DNA of 51,850 nucleotides from Candidatus Poribacteria bacterium. Its GTDB lineage: Bacteria > Poribacteria > WGA-4E > WGA-3G. A model generated the notes under the pieces. The model worked only from the letters and a program-made list of their open reading frames with translations, had not been told where the DNA came from and did not search any database. Below are positions 25,757 to 33,390 of this stretch, piece by piece. Position numbers and translations under genes: made by a program. The first letter of the stretch is position 1; every line of letters begins with the position of its first letter. The stretch is taken from contig JAPPNJ010000163.1 of the NCBI GenBank assembly GCA_028818705.1, positions 1 to 51,850 of the forward strand, in the 5' to 3' direction.

Positions 25757-25869
25757 TCTATGCTCCTTTGGACGTTCTTCTAACAGCAAGTTTTGGTTTG
25801 TGTATATCAATATACGAAATCTGCCACTCTTTCATATAACGGATTAACCGCGATCGGGAGATTGCTCCA

Positions 25870-26535
25870 CTATAGTAAACCTGACGGTGTATGTCCGGCA
25901 CCTACTTTGACGTGTGTATTCGCCAACTGCGCTTGCACGTGTGCAATGCACTCTTGAAGATTCGCGAAAGGCGAACTCGGATATGACTCTATGCTAAAGT
26001 TAAGGTCATTTTCGCCAAAGGTGACCATATCCACGCCGGGTTTTGCGAATTTGCTAACGTTAATCACGGCATCAACAGACTCGATCTGCAAGATAAGAAT
26101 ACCGGTGTTGTTCCACCATTCGGCATACTCAAGACGATCCATGCCCTGTTTGATACCGTAGCCGCTGCTGGGACCCCAACTCCGTTTTCCCATCTGTGGA
26201 TAGTAGAAAAAGTCAAGCGCTTCATCAACGGTTTCGATGGTCTCGACTTGTGGCACGACAATTGCCAGAGGACCGAGATCTAACAGATTGCCTATGAGAT
26301 ATGCGTTACGGGTATGCTTGATGCGGAGCTGCACACCGACGTCGAATTCGCTTGCCATTGCGCAATATTCAACGAGTTTGTCTTCATTTGCGGCTCCATG
26401 TTGATGGTCAACACTAACTAAATCGTAGTTGCCTTGACCGAGAACCGCTTCCATCTCGTCGCGGGTGCAACCGAAAGGGACCCCAGATGCAATGTTAATC
26501 GCCTCTTTATTATGAATGCGTTGTTTTAAGGACAC
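25870..26535 (-). CDS. HpcH/HpaI family aldolase
   Basis: GTG at 26535 is preferred: GGAGG lies eight bases upstream, and the protein then starts with SLKQRIHNKE, typical for the family. The result is 221 aa. HpcH/HpaI elements include DLVSVDHQHG, PLAIVVPQVET with the metal-binding Glu, QIESVDAV and GVDMVTFGENDLNFS. The enzymes cleave 2-keto-3-deoxy acids to pyruvate and an aldehyde with a divalent metal. The C-terminus (VKVGAGHTPSGLL) is short for the family. It has a good promoter (26576-26603) of its own. Substrate could be a sugar-acid from the neighbouring oxidoreductases, which is inference. Confidence 0.8.
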   Translation of the reverse strand: MSLKQRIHNKEAINIASGVPFGCTRDEMEAVLGQGNYDLVSVDHQHGAANEDKLVEYCAMASEFDVGVQLRIKHTRNAYLIGNLLDLGPLAIVVPQVETIETVDEALDFFYYPQMGKRSWGPSSGYGIKQGMDRLEYAEWWNNTGILILQIESVDAVINVSKFAKPGVDMVTFGENDLNFSIESYPSSPFANLQECIAHVQAQLANTHVKVGAGHTPSGLL

Positions 26536-26575
26536 TGCTTTAGCCTCCATAGCGTTCAATCAGGTTATGATGTCT

Positions 26576-26603
26576 ATTATAGGTGTTTTTAGATTTTTGT
26601 CAA
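26576..26603 (-). promoter_or_regulatory. Sigma-70-type promoter of the HpaI-like aldolase gene
   Basis: On the minus strand TTGACA and TATAAT are separated by 16 bp, about 40 bp before the GTG start. Both hexamers match the consensus perfectly. Confidence 0.65.
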
Positions 26604-26692
26604 GGAGTTTTGAAATCATTTTTATGGGTTTTCAGCTTTCAGTAAGAAGCGTCGGGGTTACAAACCTCTTTTACAAACGCTGCAGCGAAATC

Positions 26693-26721
26693 TTGAAAAT
26701 TTTAGGAAATTCTGGTAATCT
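26693..26721 (+). promoter_or_regulatory. Promoter of the PhyH-SDR pair
   Basis: TTGAAA and TAATCT are 17 bp apart, ending about 36 bp before the PhyH ATG at 26757. It lies back to back with the promoter of the aldolase gene, giving a divergent control region of about 100 bp. Confidence 0.45.
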
Positions 26722-26756
26722 GTATATCCAACACTCATCGCTGCGGAGAGGAATTA

Positions 26757-27584
26757 ATGTTTACGATCCATTCTACTTTGACCGAAGAGGAGAAATGGTA
26801 TTTCGACTTACATGGGTTTTTGGTCTTAAGGAACGTTATCCCGAAGGACGAGATTGAAGAGATGATAAAGGTGCTTCAGCACTGGTTGGCAATGGATGCA
26901 GCTGACCTCCCGCCACCGCTCGATCGCGGGCGACAGGAGCCTTGCAAAACACATATTGGACATATCCAATATGGACATTGTCTCTTTGAAGACTTAGCGA
27001 TGAATCCAGATATTATGCGGGTTGTTGCGGGGTTAACGATGAACGCCCCACGTCTATTTCACTGCAATTTCACGATGATGACGAAGCACGATGCGCCGCA
27101 ACACTTTCATCGGGACGATAGCGGGTTTAAATTTCCACCCGGGTTCCGCAACCCACACAACGATTATCAAGCCGCCGCGGGTCATATCTATTGCAGTCAC
27201 ATTGCGACTTGGGTTGCGCTGGTAGATGTACCACCCGGCACTGGTTTTTGTCTCGTACCCGGCAGTCATAAATCTGCGTTTCAGACCCCAGAAAATTTAC
27301 CCGTGAGGCACGACCCGCCTACCTCAATTACGCTTCCCATGACAGCAGGTGATGTGGCGATCTTCTCAACGAATCTGCTCCACGATGCGAGTCCATGGAC
27401 AGAAGACTATGCACGGATGAATATTTTTCAGCGTTATCAATTGAGTGCATATTTCAATGAAACTGGAAAGAGTGGATACCCTTTCGATGAATATCGTGAT
27501 AAAATTTCGGATGCCCAGTATGAATTAGAATCACTATCAAAAGAGATAAAAATAGCAGTGAAACCCATTTTACCTAATACCTAA
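26757..27584 (+). CDS. Phytanoyl-CoA dioxygenase (PhyH) family protein
   Basis: A 275-aa Fe(II)/2-oxoglutarate-dependent oxygenase. The facial triad is visible: HFHRDD near residue 118 supplies H-x-D and LLHDAS near residue 204 the distal His. LPVRHDPPTSITLPM with TAGDVAIFS is typical, and an Arg for 2-oxoglutarate lies just after the distal His (ARMNIFQRY). AGAGGAA lies before the ATG. A short-chain dehydrogenase gene follows after 12 bp, so both probably act on one substrate. PhyH relatives in environmental bacteria hydroxylate many small molecules, so phytanoyl-CoA is not implied. Confidence 0.85.
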   Translation: MFTIHSTLTEEEKWYFDLHGFLVLRNVIPKDEIEEMIKVLQHWLAMDAADLPPPLDRGRQEPCKTHIGHIQYGHCLFEDLAMNPDIMRVVAGLTMNAPRLFHCNFTMMTKHDAPQHFHRDDSGFKFPPGFRNPHNDYQAAAGHIYCSHIATWVALVDVPPGTGFCLVPGSHKSAFQTPENLPVRHDPPTSITLPMTAGDVAIFSTNLLHDASPWTEDYARMNIFQRYQLSAYFNETGKSGYPFDEYRDKISDAQYELESLSKEIKIAVKPILPNT

Positions 27585-27596
27585 TGGAGGTGAAGA

Positions 27597-28358
27597 ATGC
27601 GTTTAAAGGACCATGTATGTATCATCACAGGGGGCGGAAGCGGTATCGGTCGCGGTGCTGCCCTCACAATGGCAGAAGAAGGTGCAACGGTCATTATCAT
27701 CGGTAGAACTGCATCGAAATTAGAATCTGTCAAGGCTGAAGTTACGGCAGCTGGAGGAACAGCAGTAAATTACGCACTCGATGTGGCTGACTATGATGCT
27801 GTTGAAGGGATGGTTGCAGATGTGCTTAACCAATTCGGACGGATTGATGTGCTTGTGAACAACGCTGGACACAGTTCACATCACCGGCGGATTCTGAACA
27901 CACCCCCTGAAGAGATGCGCTCAGTTATTGATTCAAATCTGATTGGCACGTTTTTCTGCACGAAGGCGGTTGTGCCGGCGATGTTGAAGGCAAAATCGGG
28001 AACGATTATCAACATATCGTCGCTTGCTGCGGTTACCCCAGGACCGTTTAGCGGTTTCGCCTATGGCGCTGCGAAGGCTGGCGTTATCAACTTCACCGAA
28101 TTTCTCAATGCCGATCTACGGAACACAGGCATCCGCGCAAGTGTAGTGGTCCCTGGCGAGGTAGCAACCCCAATTCTGGACCTACGTCCGGTTCCGCCAG
28201 ATGCTGACGCTCGTGCTACGATGGTAGATGTTGACGAGACTTCAGCGGCGATTCTACTTATCGCGACGTTGCCCCAACGGAGCAACATTCCAGAGTTAGT
28301 GATCCGCCCGACAATGCATCGCAACATGACAGGTGAAATTGTTGAATTAGATGATTAA
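27597..28358 (+). CDS. Short-chain dehydrogenase/reductase (SDR)
   Basis: A 253-aa classical SDR. The NAD(P) loop is GGGSGIGRG near residue 12, the NNAG motif is at residue 89, ISSLAAVTPG gives the catalytic Ser, and YGAAKAG gives Tyr and Lys (residues 157-161). GGAGG before the ATG is clear. It follows PhyH by 12 bp. It probably oxidises or reduces an alcohol produced by the dioxygenase; the substrate is unknown. Confidence 0.9.
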   Translation: MRLKDHVCIITGGGSGIGRGAALTMAEEGATVIIIGRTASKLESVKAEVTAAGGTAVNYALDVADYDAVEGMVADVLNQFGRIDVLVNNAGHSSHHRRILNTPPEEMRSVIDSNLIGTFFCTKAVVPAMLKAKSGTIINISSLAAVTPGPFSGFAYGAAKAGVINFTEFLNADLRNTGIRASVVVPGEVATPILDLRPVPPDADARATMVDVDETSAAILLIATLPQRSNIPELVIRPTMHRNMTGEIVELDD

Positions 28359-28383
28359 TATTCCCTGCGCTTGGTGAGCCGAA

Positions 28384-29412
28384 TTAGCGATAGATAGAGG
28401 TATCAGGATAATAGCGTGCCCAGGCGAACCAGTAGATATTAATAGCGGGTAGGCGTTGCAGACGCGTTCCTTTCTCTTTACTGGATGTTGCCTCGCCTGT
28501 AATGAGATTCCAGCGCGTGCCCGTGTTGTCCTGTACAAAGTGTTTGTCTTTCACACTAAAGGTTCGCACATCCCCTGCTACATTCCGCGTAAAGACCGCT
28601 GTCGCAAATGAGGTTTTATCGTGAAAAATAAGCAGTGGGATTTCACCAAGCGTATCGTTAATAATGGAAGTTTTCATAAAGTGCGTCAATGGGTAAGCGC
28701 GGAATTGCGTCGTGCCATCTTCCACCGGCACTTGAACCCCAATCACGAGAGACTTATTTGGAAGTCTGTCATCGGTGTATTCCATGCCGCTCACACCTGC
28801 GCGTTGGCTGGCGTGATAGTCTGCGTAGACATCTTGGTTCAGGCTTTCACGCCTCCCACCTCTGGTAGGTACAGACAAGACCCGTGTTCTTGGATAATTT
28901 AGCTGCCACGTTTTCCACGCAATCTGTGGTGTGGAGGCTAACGGTTTCAACCGTTTACCCTTGAGTGGTCCCCGTATTGCTTCTCCGGTTATATGTGACC
29001 AGAGAGAACGGGTCTGATGATCATACATCAATAGCGCATCTCGCCATAATTTGCCACTGACGCCAAAAGTATACGTCTTACCGTCAAGATCCCGACTATA
29101 CACGATAGCCGTTTTGCAGAGCGGTCACCACGTAGTGGCAATGTTCAGTCCACCGACAACATCGTTGACGATTTCGTGTCCATTCAGTAGATAAAGCGAA
29201 TAGGCGCGGCTGTCATCGTTGAAGGTTACACCGATAACAGGGGCGTCTGCATCAAGCTTCGCTTCATTGGCAAACACAAATTGGGGGTCGGTAATAGCGG
29301 GTATAGCATCAAAAGGCAATAAAGTTCGGATTGCGTCATCGGTATAATCTTCGGCTGCTGCACAGAAGGCAACAAAAAGTAGTAGTGAGAGAGTGAGGAT
29401 GTAGCTTTTCAT
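28384..29412 (-). CDS. DUF3179 protein with one in-frame UGA at a conserved Cys (candidate selenoprotein)
   Basis: A 342-residue frame interrupted only by TGA at codon 96 (29125-29127). The 95 codons before it begin with a signal peptide (MKSYILTLSLLLFVAFCAAA) and end in HEIVNDVVGGLNIATTW. The 246 codons after it continue in the same frame as PLCKTAIVYSRDLDGKT, then TFGVSGKLWRDALLMYD and SLWSHITGEAIRGP. These segments are the DUF3179 order, and the usual sequence at this point is T-W-C-P-L-C, so UGA occupies the first Cys. A 7-bp hairpin begins 13 bases after the UGA. UGA is a normal stop elsewhere in the window (for example the 75-aa membrane gene and pcm). Selenocysteine, giving a UxxC redox motif, or a nonsense mutation are the alternatives. 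Calling two separate genes would be misleading. Confidence 0.7.
29094..29111 (-). promoter_or_regulatory. SECIS-like hairpin downstream of the in-frame UGA
   Basis: In the mRNA, CGGCUAU-CGUGU-AUAGUCG forms a 7-bp stem (one G-U) with a five-base loop having G at its second position. The stem starts 13 nt and the loop 20 nt after the UGA, within the range described for bacterial SECIS elements. This is a fold by eye; the same bases are coding, so chance cannot be excluded. Confidence 0.45.
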
Positions 29413-29637
29413 AGTTATTAAATCCTATGAGAAAATTAGTGTTTTTAAGTTTGTAAATGTGTCAATTATTTATTAAAAATTGTAGCATATGCGAAATCGC
29501 TTTAGCAAGTCTTATTAGGGTATTTATAGGGCTATTCACTTTATAGACTATTGGTTTCCAGTGGTTAGCAGTTGGTGGTTGGCGATTGGCATCGCATTGA
29601 TTCAATGGAAAAGAAATAATAACAATTAAGAAACCTC

Positions 29638-30447
29638 TTACGTCTTTGGAAATTCTTTTTTAAATTTTTTCTGAAGTTCTGTCCGTATTTTCTCCCCAAT
29701 ATCACTCGCCATCTTTTCCGACATTTGTTTGATCATATCCTCGCTCATTTCTGTCTCGTGAATACTTTTTCCCAGTTGTGCTTGGAATCCAGCATAAATC
29801 TTTTTCTCTATGGTGCTGAGCATTTTAGGTACAATTTTTTTCAGGATTAATTCTACATCCGTTTGTTCAAGTTCCTCACCAGTTTCTTGTGTCCCGATAA
29901 ATGCTCCCCCTTGTAAACGTTTCCGTGCGCGATAGAGCCAACTTTGAATCGTGTTCACTGAGACTCCCAAGAAACGACCAATCTCCCTGGTTGTCATTTC
30001 ATCAAGATAATAAAGTGTCACAACCGTGCGTTCTCTCTCTGGAAGTTTTTGCAAAAGATTATCAACGATTTCACAATAATCTTCTATGGATTTTGTCTCA
30101 TGCTGCTCGGATATATAACGTGTATAAGAGATTTGCTCCACTATATCCATACGTGTATCATCCAGCGATTGCATCGTAGGTTTTTGCTTTCGCACCCAAT
30201 CAACACAAAGCCTGTCGGCGATGACATAGAGCCATCGAGCAAAGCGGTTCGGATCCCTGAGCGTTGCGAGTTTCTGATATGCCTGCAGGAAAGTGTCTTG
30301 TGTAATTTCCTCGGCATGGTGGAAATCGCCGATTTTCTGCCACACAAGGGTGTGAACAGTCTTTTGGTATTTTTGAACTAACGTGCTGAATGCGGTATCG
30401 TCGCCTGACAGGATCTTGTGAATTAACTGAGCATCGTCTTTTTCCAT
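29638..30447 (-). CDS. Sigma-70 family (ECF-type) RNA polymerase sigma factor with C-terminal extension
   Basis: A 269-aa sigma factor. Region 2 is recognisable in TLVWQKIGDFHHAEEITQDTF and RFARWLYVIADRLCVDWVRK. Region 4 is in LPERERTVVTLYYLDEMTTREIG followed by FLGVSVNTIQSWLYRARKRL, the helix-turn-helix. After region 4 come about 85 further residues (EKKIYAGFQAQ, MSEDMIKQMSEKMASDIG), a charged amphipathic extension not part of minimal ECF factors. It could bind a regulator. No anti-sigma gene is adjacent; neighbours are the DUF3179 gene and an ABC-2 permease. GGAG lies about eight bases before the ATG. Confidence 0.85.
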   Translation of the reverse strand: MEKDDAQLIHKILSGDDTAFSTLVQKYQKTVHTLVWQKIGDFHHAEEITQDTFLQAYQKLATLRDPNRFARWLYVIADRLCVDWVRKQKPTMQSLDDTRMDIVEQISYTRYISEQHETKSIEDYCEIVDNLLQKLPERERTVVTLYYLDEMTTREIGRFLGVSVNTIQSWLYRARKRLQGGAFIGTQETGEELEQTDVELILKKIVPKMLSTIEKKIYAGFQAQLGKSIHETEMSEDMIKQMSEKMASDIGEKIRTELQKKFKKEFPKT

Positions 30448-30506
30448 CAGGATTCTCCGTGATGATGAGTGGTTTATAATAAATTTTTAGACAGTAGCGT
30501 CTTCAA

Positions 30507-31946
30507 TCAAATATCTGATCTGAAGAATTTTAGGAACGTGACGGTTATCAATCCACCTGCGAAGAAACAAAGCAGTAGCAGATCCAGAGCAGCGTGTTGG
30601 AACGTCTCACCCAAGGTTAATTCCACGATCGGCGGTGGTGGTTGTGGAGATGGGATTTCTTCTGTTTCGACCAAAGTACCCTCTGCCATTTTGCTGAACA
30701 TTTCTGTATCAAGTGCCTCATAGTAGCGGTTTCCCGTTTGAAAGTAGGCATTTCTTTTTGTCTGCCCGGTTTGTGTGGCATCCGTTGCCAGAAAAATAAA
30801 GGACGCTGTAGGCGTGATTCGGGAAAGGTTTATACCGATTTCATCTTGGCGTTTCCTTTCTCGCTGATAACGTCTGTCAAGCTCTGCTGCAAAGTCGCGG
30901 TATTTTAACCGAGCCACCTTTTCAAGTGGGACCAGCTCCATATTCATTTTGCCGAGGAATACATGGTCTAAATGAAATGCCCCTGTTGTAGTACCTTCTG
31001 GTATGGTTTGAGATTCCCTCAGGAGTCTAAACATAATTTTCTGCCTTTCCGCTTCAAGTGTGGCACGCAATTCTGCTCGCTGTGCTGCCTTGCCCTTGTA
31101 AACGCTCTCGGCTGTTGGCGCAGGTGCGACGATTTGTGCGGCAAGAAATCCAACGCGGGGTAGGATAAGGACTGCGAACACCCATACAGTGAAGGCGACG
31201 ATGAGGGCTGTCTTGGAACTGTCGAAATAGACAGAGATTACCGCTCCAATCGCAAAGAAGCCAGCAATATAGAGCAGCGAGATGCAGATGAGGTAGAGGG
31301 TGCGCGGAAAGATGTCGGGTTCACCCAAGGGAAATCCTTGCCATACGAGCACGAGTAAGCCAATGATTAACGAGACTAAGAACGGAGCGATGAATACGAG
31401 ATAGCCGCCGATGAGTTTGCTCCATAAAAAGATATCGCGTGGCAGGGCGTTGGCGAGTGTTACCCGAAGGGTTCCAGCCTCTCTTTCACCTGCGACGGCG
31501 TCAAATGTAAACAGGAGCGCGAGGAGACTGAAGACGGTACCAACGACAAACACAAAATCAAGATGTCCCAATAGAAAGGCGATCGGTGCGGTAGACAGCG
31601 CCGCTTCGCCCCGTTGTATACCGTTGCGGCTCATGCCGAGATGACTGGGTAGCGCGGATTCTAAACCTGTTCCAAACACACTTAGTGGTGTCGGCTTAAG
31701 TATGAGTTTGGAAACTTCAAGGTTCGGATCTGTCGTCTTTCTCCCTAACCACGGTTGCTCCGCTGGATCCTTGTTGTTTTCGGCTTTGACGGCTTCTTGA
31801 TAATCGACTTGGCGTTGGCGGTAACGATGGTAATTGATATGGAAGTTCAGTGGGATAAGCAGTACACACATCACCAGGAGCGCAATAAACCGGGCACTCA
31901 GAATATGATGCATCATTTCTTTCTGAATTAGTGTTATTAACATCAT
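30507..31946 (-). CDS. ABC-2 type permease with DUF3526-like organisation
   Basis: The ATG at 31946, seven bases after GGAG, gives 479 aa (the frame is open to 32021). A first membrane helix (FIALLVMCVLLIPLNFHINY) is followed by a soluble segment of about 100 residues. A cluster of helices comes next (LDFVFVVGTVFSLLALLF, LIGGYLVFIAPFLVSLIIGL, LICISLLYIAGFFAIGAVI, ALIVAFTVWVFAVLILP), then a second soluble loop rich in Arg/Glu and a last helix near the C-terminus. The DAVAGEREAGTLR motif is typical of ABC-2 permeases. No ATPase gene is next to it, so its partner must be elsewhere. It probably moves a lipid or other substrate, or serves a gliding or sorting machinery. Confidence 0.8.
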   Translation of the reverse strand: MMLITLIQKEMMHHILSARFIALLVMCVLLIPLNFHINYHRYRQRQVDYQEAVKAENNKDPAEQPWLGRKTTDPNLEVSKLILKPTPLSVFGTGLESALPSHLGMSRNGIQRGEAALSTAPIAFLLGHLDFVFVVGTVFSLLALLFTFDAVAGEREAGTLRVTLANALPRDIFLWSKLIGGYLVFIAPFLVSLIIGLLVLVWQGFPLGEPDIFPRTLYLICISLLYIAGFFAIGAVISVYFDSSKTALIVAFTVWVFAVLILPRVGFLAAQIVAPAPTAESVYKGKAAQRAELRATLEAERQKIMFRLLRESQTIPEGTTTGAFHLDHVFLGKMNMELVPLEKVARLKYRDFAAELDRRYQRERKRQDEIGINLSRITPTASFIFLATDATQTGQTKRNAYFQTGNRYYEALDTEMFSKMAEGTLVETEEIPSPQPPPPIVELTLGETFQHAALDLLLLCFFAGGLITVTFLKFFRSDI

Positions 31947-32154
31947 AGTATCTCCATTCCGATAGGACACATCGTGAGATCTGCATTTCAAATTATAGCA
32001 TGTGGTAAAGATTATATCCATTTGGATAATACCCTTGGACGTTAAAGACGGATTTTTGAGCGGAATGCGTGCAAAAAACGAAAAAATCTTAATTTTTATC
32101 CCTTGTGTATTTTCTCTGGAAAAACTGAATGCCTAAGGACGATTCCCGATTGTC

Positions 32155-32183
32155 TTGACAAATTGGGTTGGCCGTGCTAACAT
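32155..32183 (+). promoter_or_regulatory. Promoter of the second PhyH gene
   Basis: TTGACA (32155-32160) and TAACAT (32178-32183) are 17 bp apart, about 100 bp before the ATG at 32283. The -35 is perfect and the -10 is four of six. It lies in the 337-bp region between the permease start and the PhyH gene, which otherwise holds nothing I recognise. Confidence 0.55.
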
Positions 32184-32282
32184 AAAAACAAACAAAATTC
32201 CTAATAAAGACGCACACAATTACCGAATAGGTACAACACCTGCTAAAACAGGATTTAGGGTTTCAGTACAGAGGAAGCAATC

Positions 32283-33098
32283 ATGAAACTGACAGAACAT
32301 CAAGTAAACTTTTTCAATACTTTCGGTTATCTGGCAATACCGAACCTGTTTTCTCCGAGCGAGATAGAATGGATTACCGAAGAATTCGAGATGACGATTC
32401 AGGAATTCGGTGGTGGCAAAAACCACGACGGAACACGTCGTACAATGTTCGGCGGTCCGATTGAGCATCGTCCTCGGCTCTGCACGTTGCTCGATGATGA
32501 ACGTATCAAGGGACTGATCGGCGGTGTAATCGGTGAGGACTTCAACTACGCTGGCGGTGACGGAAACTATTACAGCGGCGACACCGGTTGGCACCCTGAT
32601 GGGAACTGGGGACAACTCTTCGCTTGCAAGGTAACATTTTACCTCGACCCATTGACCAAAGACACCGGATGTCTACGCGTTATTCCGGGGAGCCAAAACC
32701 CATCTCACTTCGTCAGGGTAGGAAAGATTGATCCGAATCAATCGGAGGCATTGTACGGTATTCCACCGCGCGATTTTCCAACGAGCGTCGCATTGGAAAA
32801 CACACCAGGAAATGTGGTGATTTTCAACCACGACACCTATCACGCATCGTTCGGAGGTGGTACTCGACGGCGGATGTTCACGATGAACTGTACGCGCCAT
32901 TGTACAACTAAGCCAGATTTAGAAACCCTGCATCAGTATCTGAGCGTCCATTCGGCAGGCGGGTACCAAATTGACACAGGTGCCGGTATGTTCTTTCCAA
33001 CGATGGTTGACACTGCAGATGCCACTCGGCAAATTCACCTGCAACAATGCAGTGACATCCATGACGAACTGTTCCCACAATATGCCCGGCGTTCTTAG
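32283..33098 (+). CDS. Phytanoyl-CoA dioxygenase (PhyH) family protein
   Basis: A 271-aa 2-oxoglutarate-dependent oxygenase, distinct from the one at 26.8 kb. GWHPDGNWG near residue 106 supplies the H-x-D pair, and DTYHASFGGGTRRRMF near residue 188 the distal His and the Arg for 2-oxoglutarate. The C-terminal IPGSQNPSHFVR region is typical. AGAGGA precedes the ATG. It is monocistronic with its own promoter. Substrate unknown; environmental members commonly hydroxylate small natural products. Confidence 0.85.
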   Translation: MKLTEHQVNFFNTFGYLAIPNLFSPSEIEWITEEFEMTIQEFGGGKNHDGTRRTMFGGPIEHRPRLCTLLDDERIKGLIGGVIGEDFNYAGGDGNYYSGDTGWHPDGNWGQLFACKVTFYLDPLTKDTGCLRVIPGSQNPSHFVRVGKIDPNQSEALYGIPPRDFPTSVALENTPGNVVIFNHDTYHASFGGGTRRRMFTMNCTRHCTTKPDLETLHQYLSVHSAGGYQIDTGAGMFFPTMVDTADATRQIHLQQCSDIHDELFPQYARRS

Positions 33099-33390
33099 AA
33101 GCGGACAGTAATTTTACAATTACTGATACACCACGAGTTAGTGAGGTTAAGAAACGCCTCCCTTCCGAGTAACAGGTTGTGTCTCTTACCGGAGGAAGAT
33201 ACCTTTCCGCGCCTGCCGTTTGCTGAGCTGTTCGCATATTTTGATAATTTACCATAAATTCCCCTAAGAGTCATTGCATTTTTGTTGCAATCTTTGCTAT
33301 TTTGTAGTATCTTAATGACATATACTGTATGTACATCATATATTTTATATTACGAGCTGCGTCTCTTAAATTCATATTGAAGTTCACTCT

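Noticed and set aside
26559..26559. TTG at 26559 as start of the HpaI-like aldolase
   Set aside because: GTG at 26535 has GGAGG at ideal spacing and gives the family-typical N-terminus.
29125..29412. Calling the 95-aa ORF and the 239-aa ORF (28384-29103) as two separate genes
   Set aside because: They are in the same frame, separated only by one UGA, and together form one DUF3179 protein. The downstream ORF has no ribosome binding site of its own, and its first Met is inside the domain.
33099..33390. Small RNA or gene in the PhyH-sppA gap
   Set aside because: The AT-rich stretch with TTGCAA and TATCTT could be a promoter for sppA, but the signals are weak and no stable fold was found.
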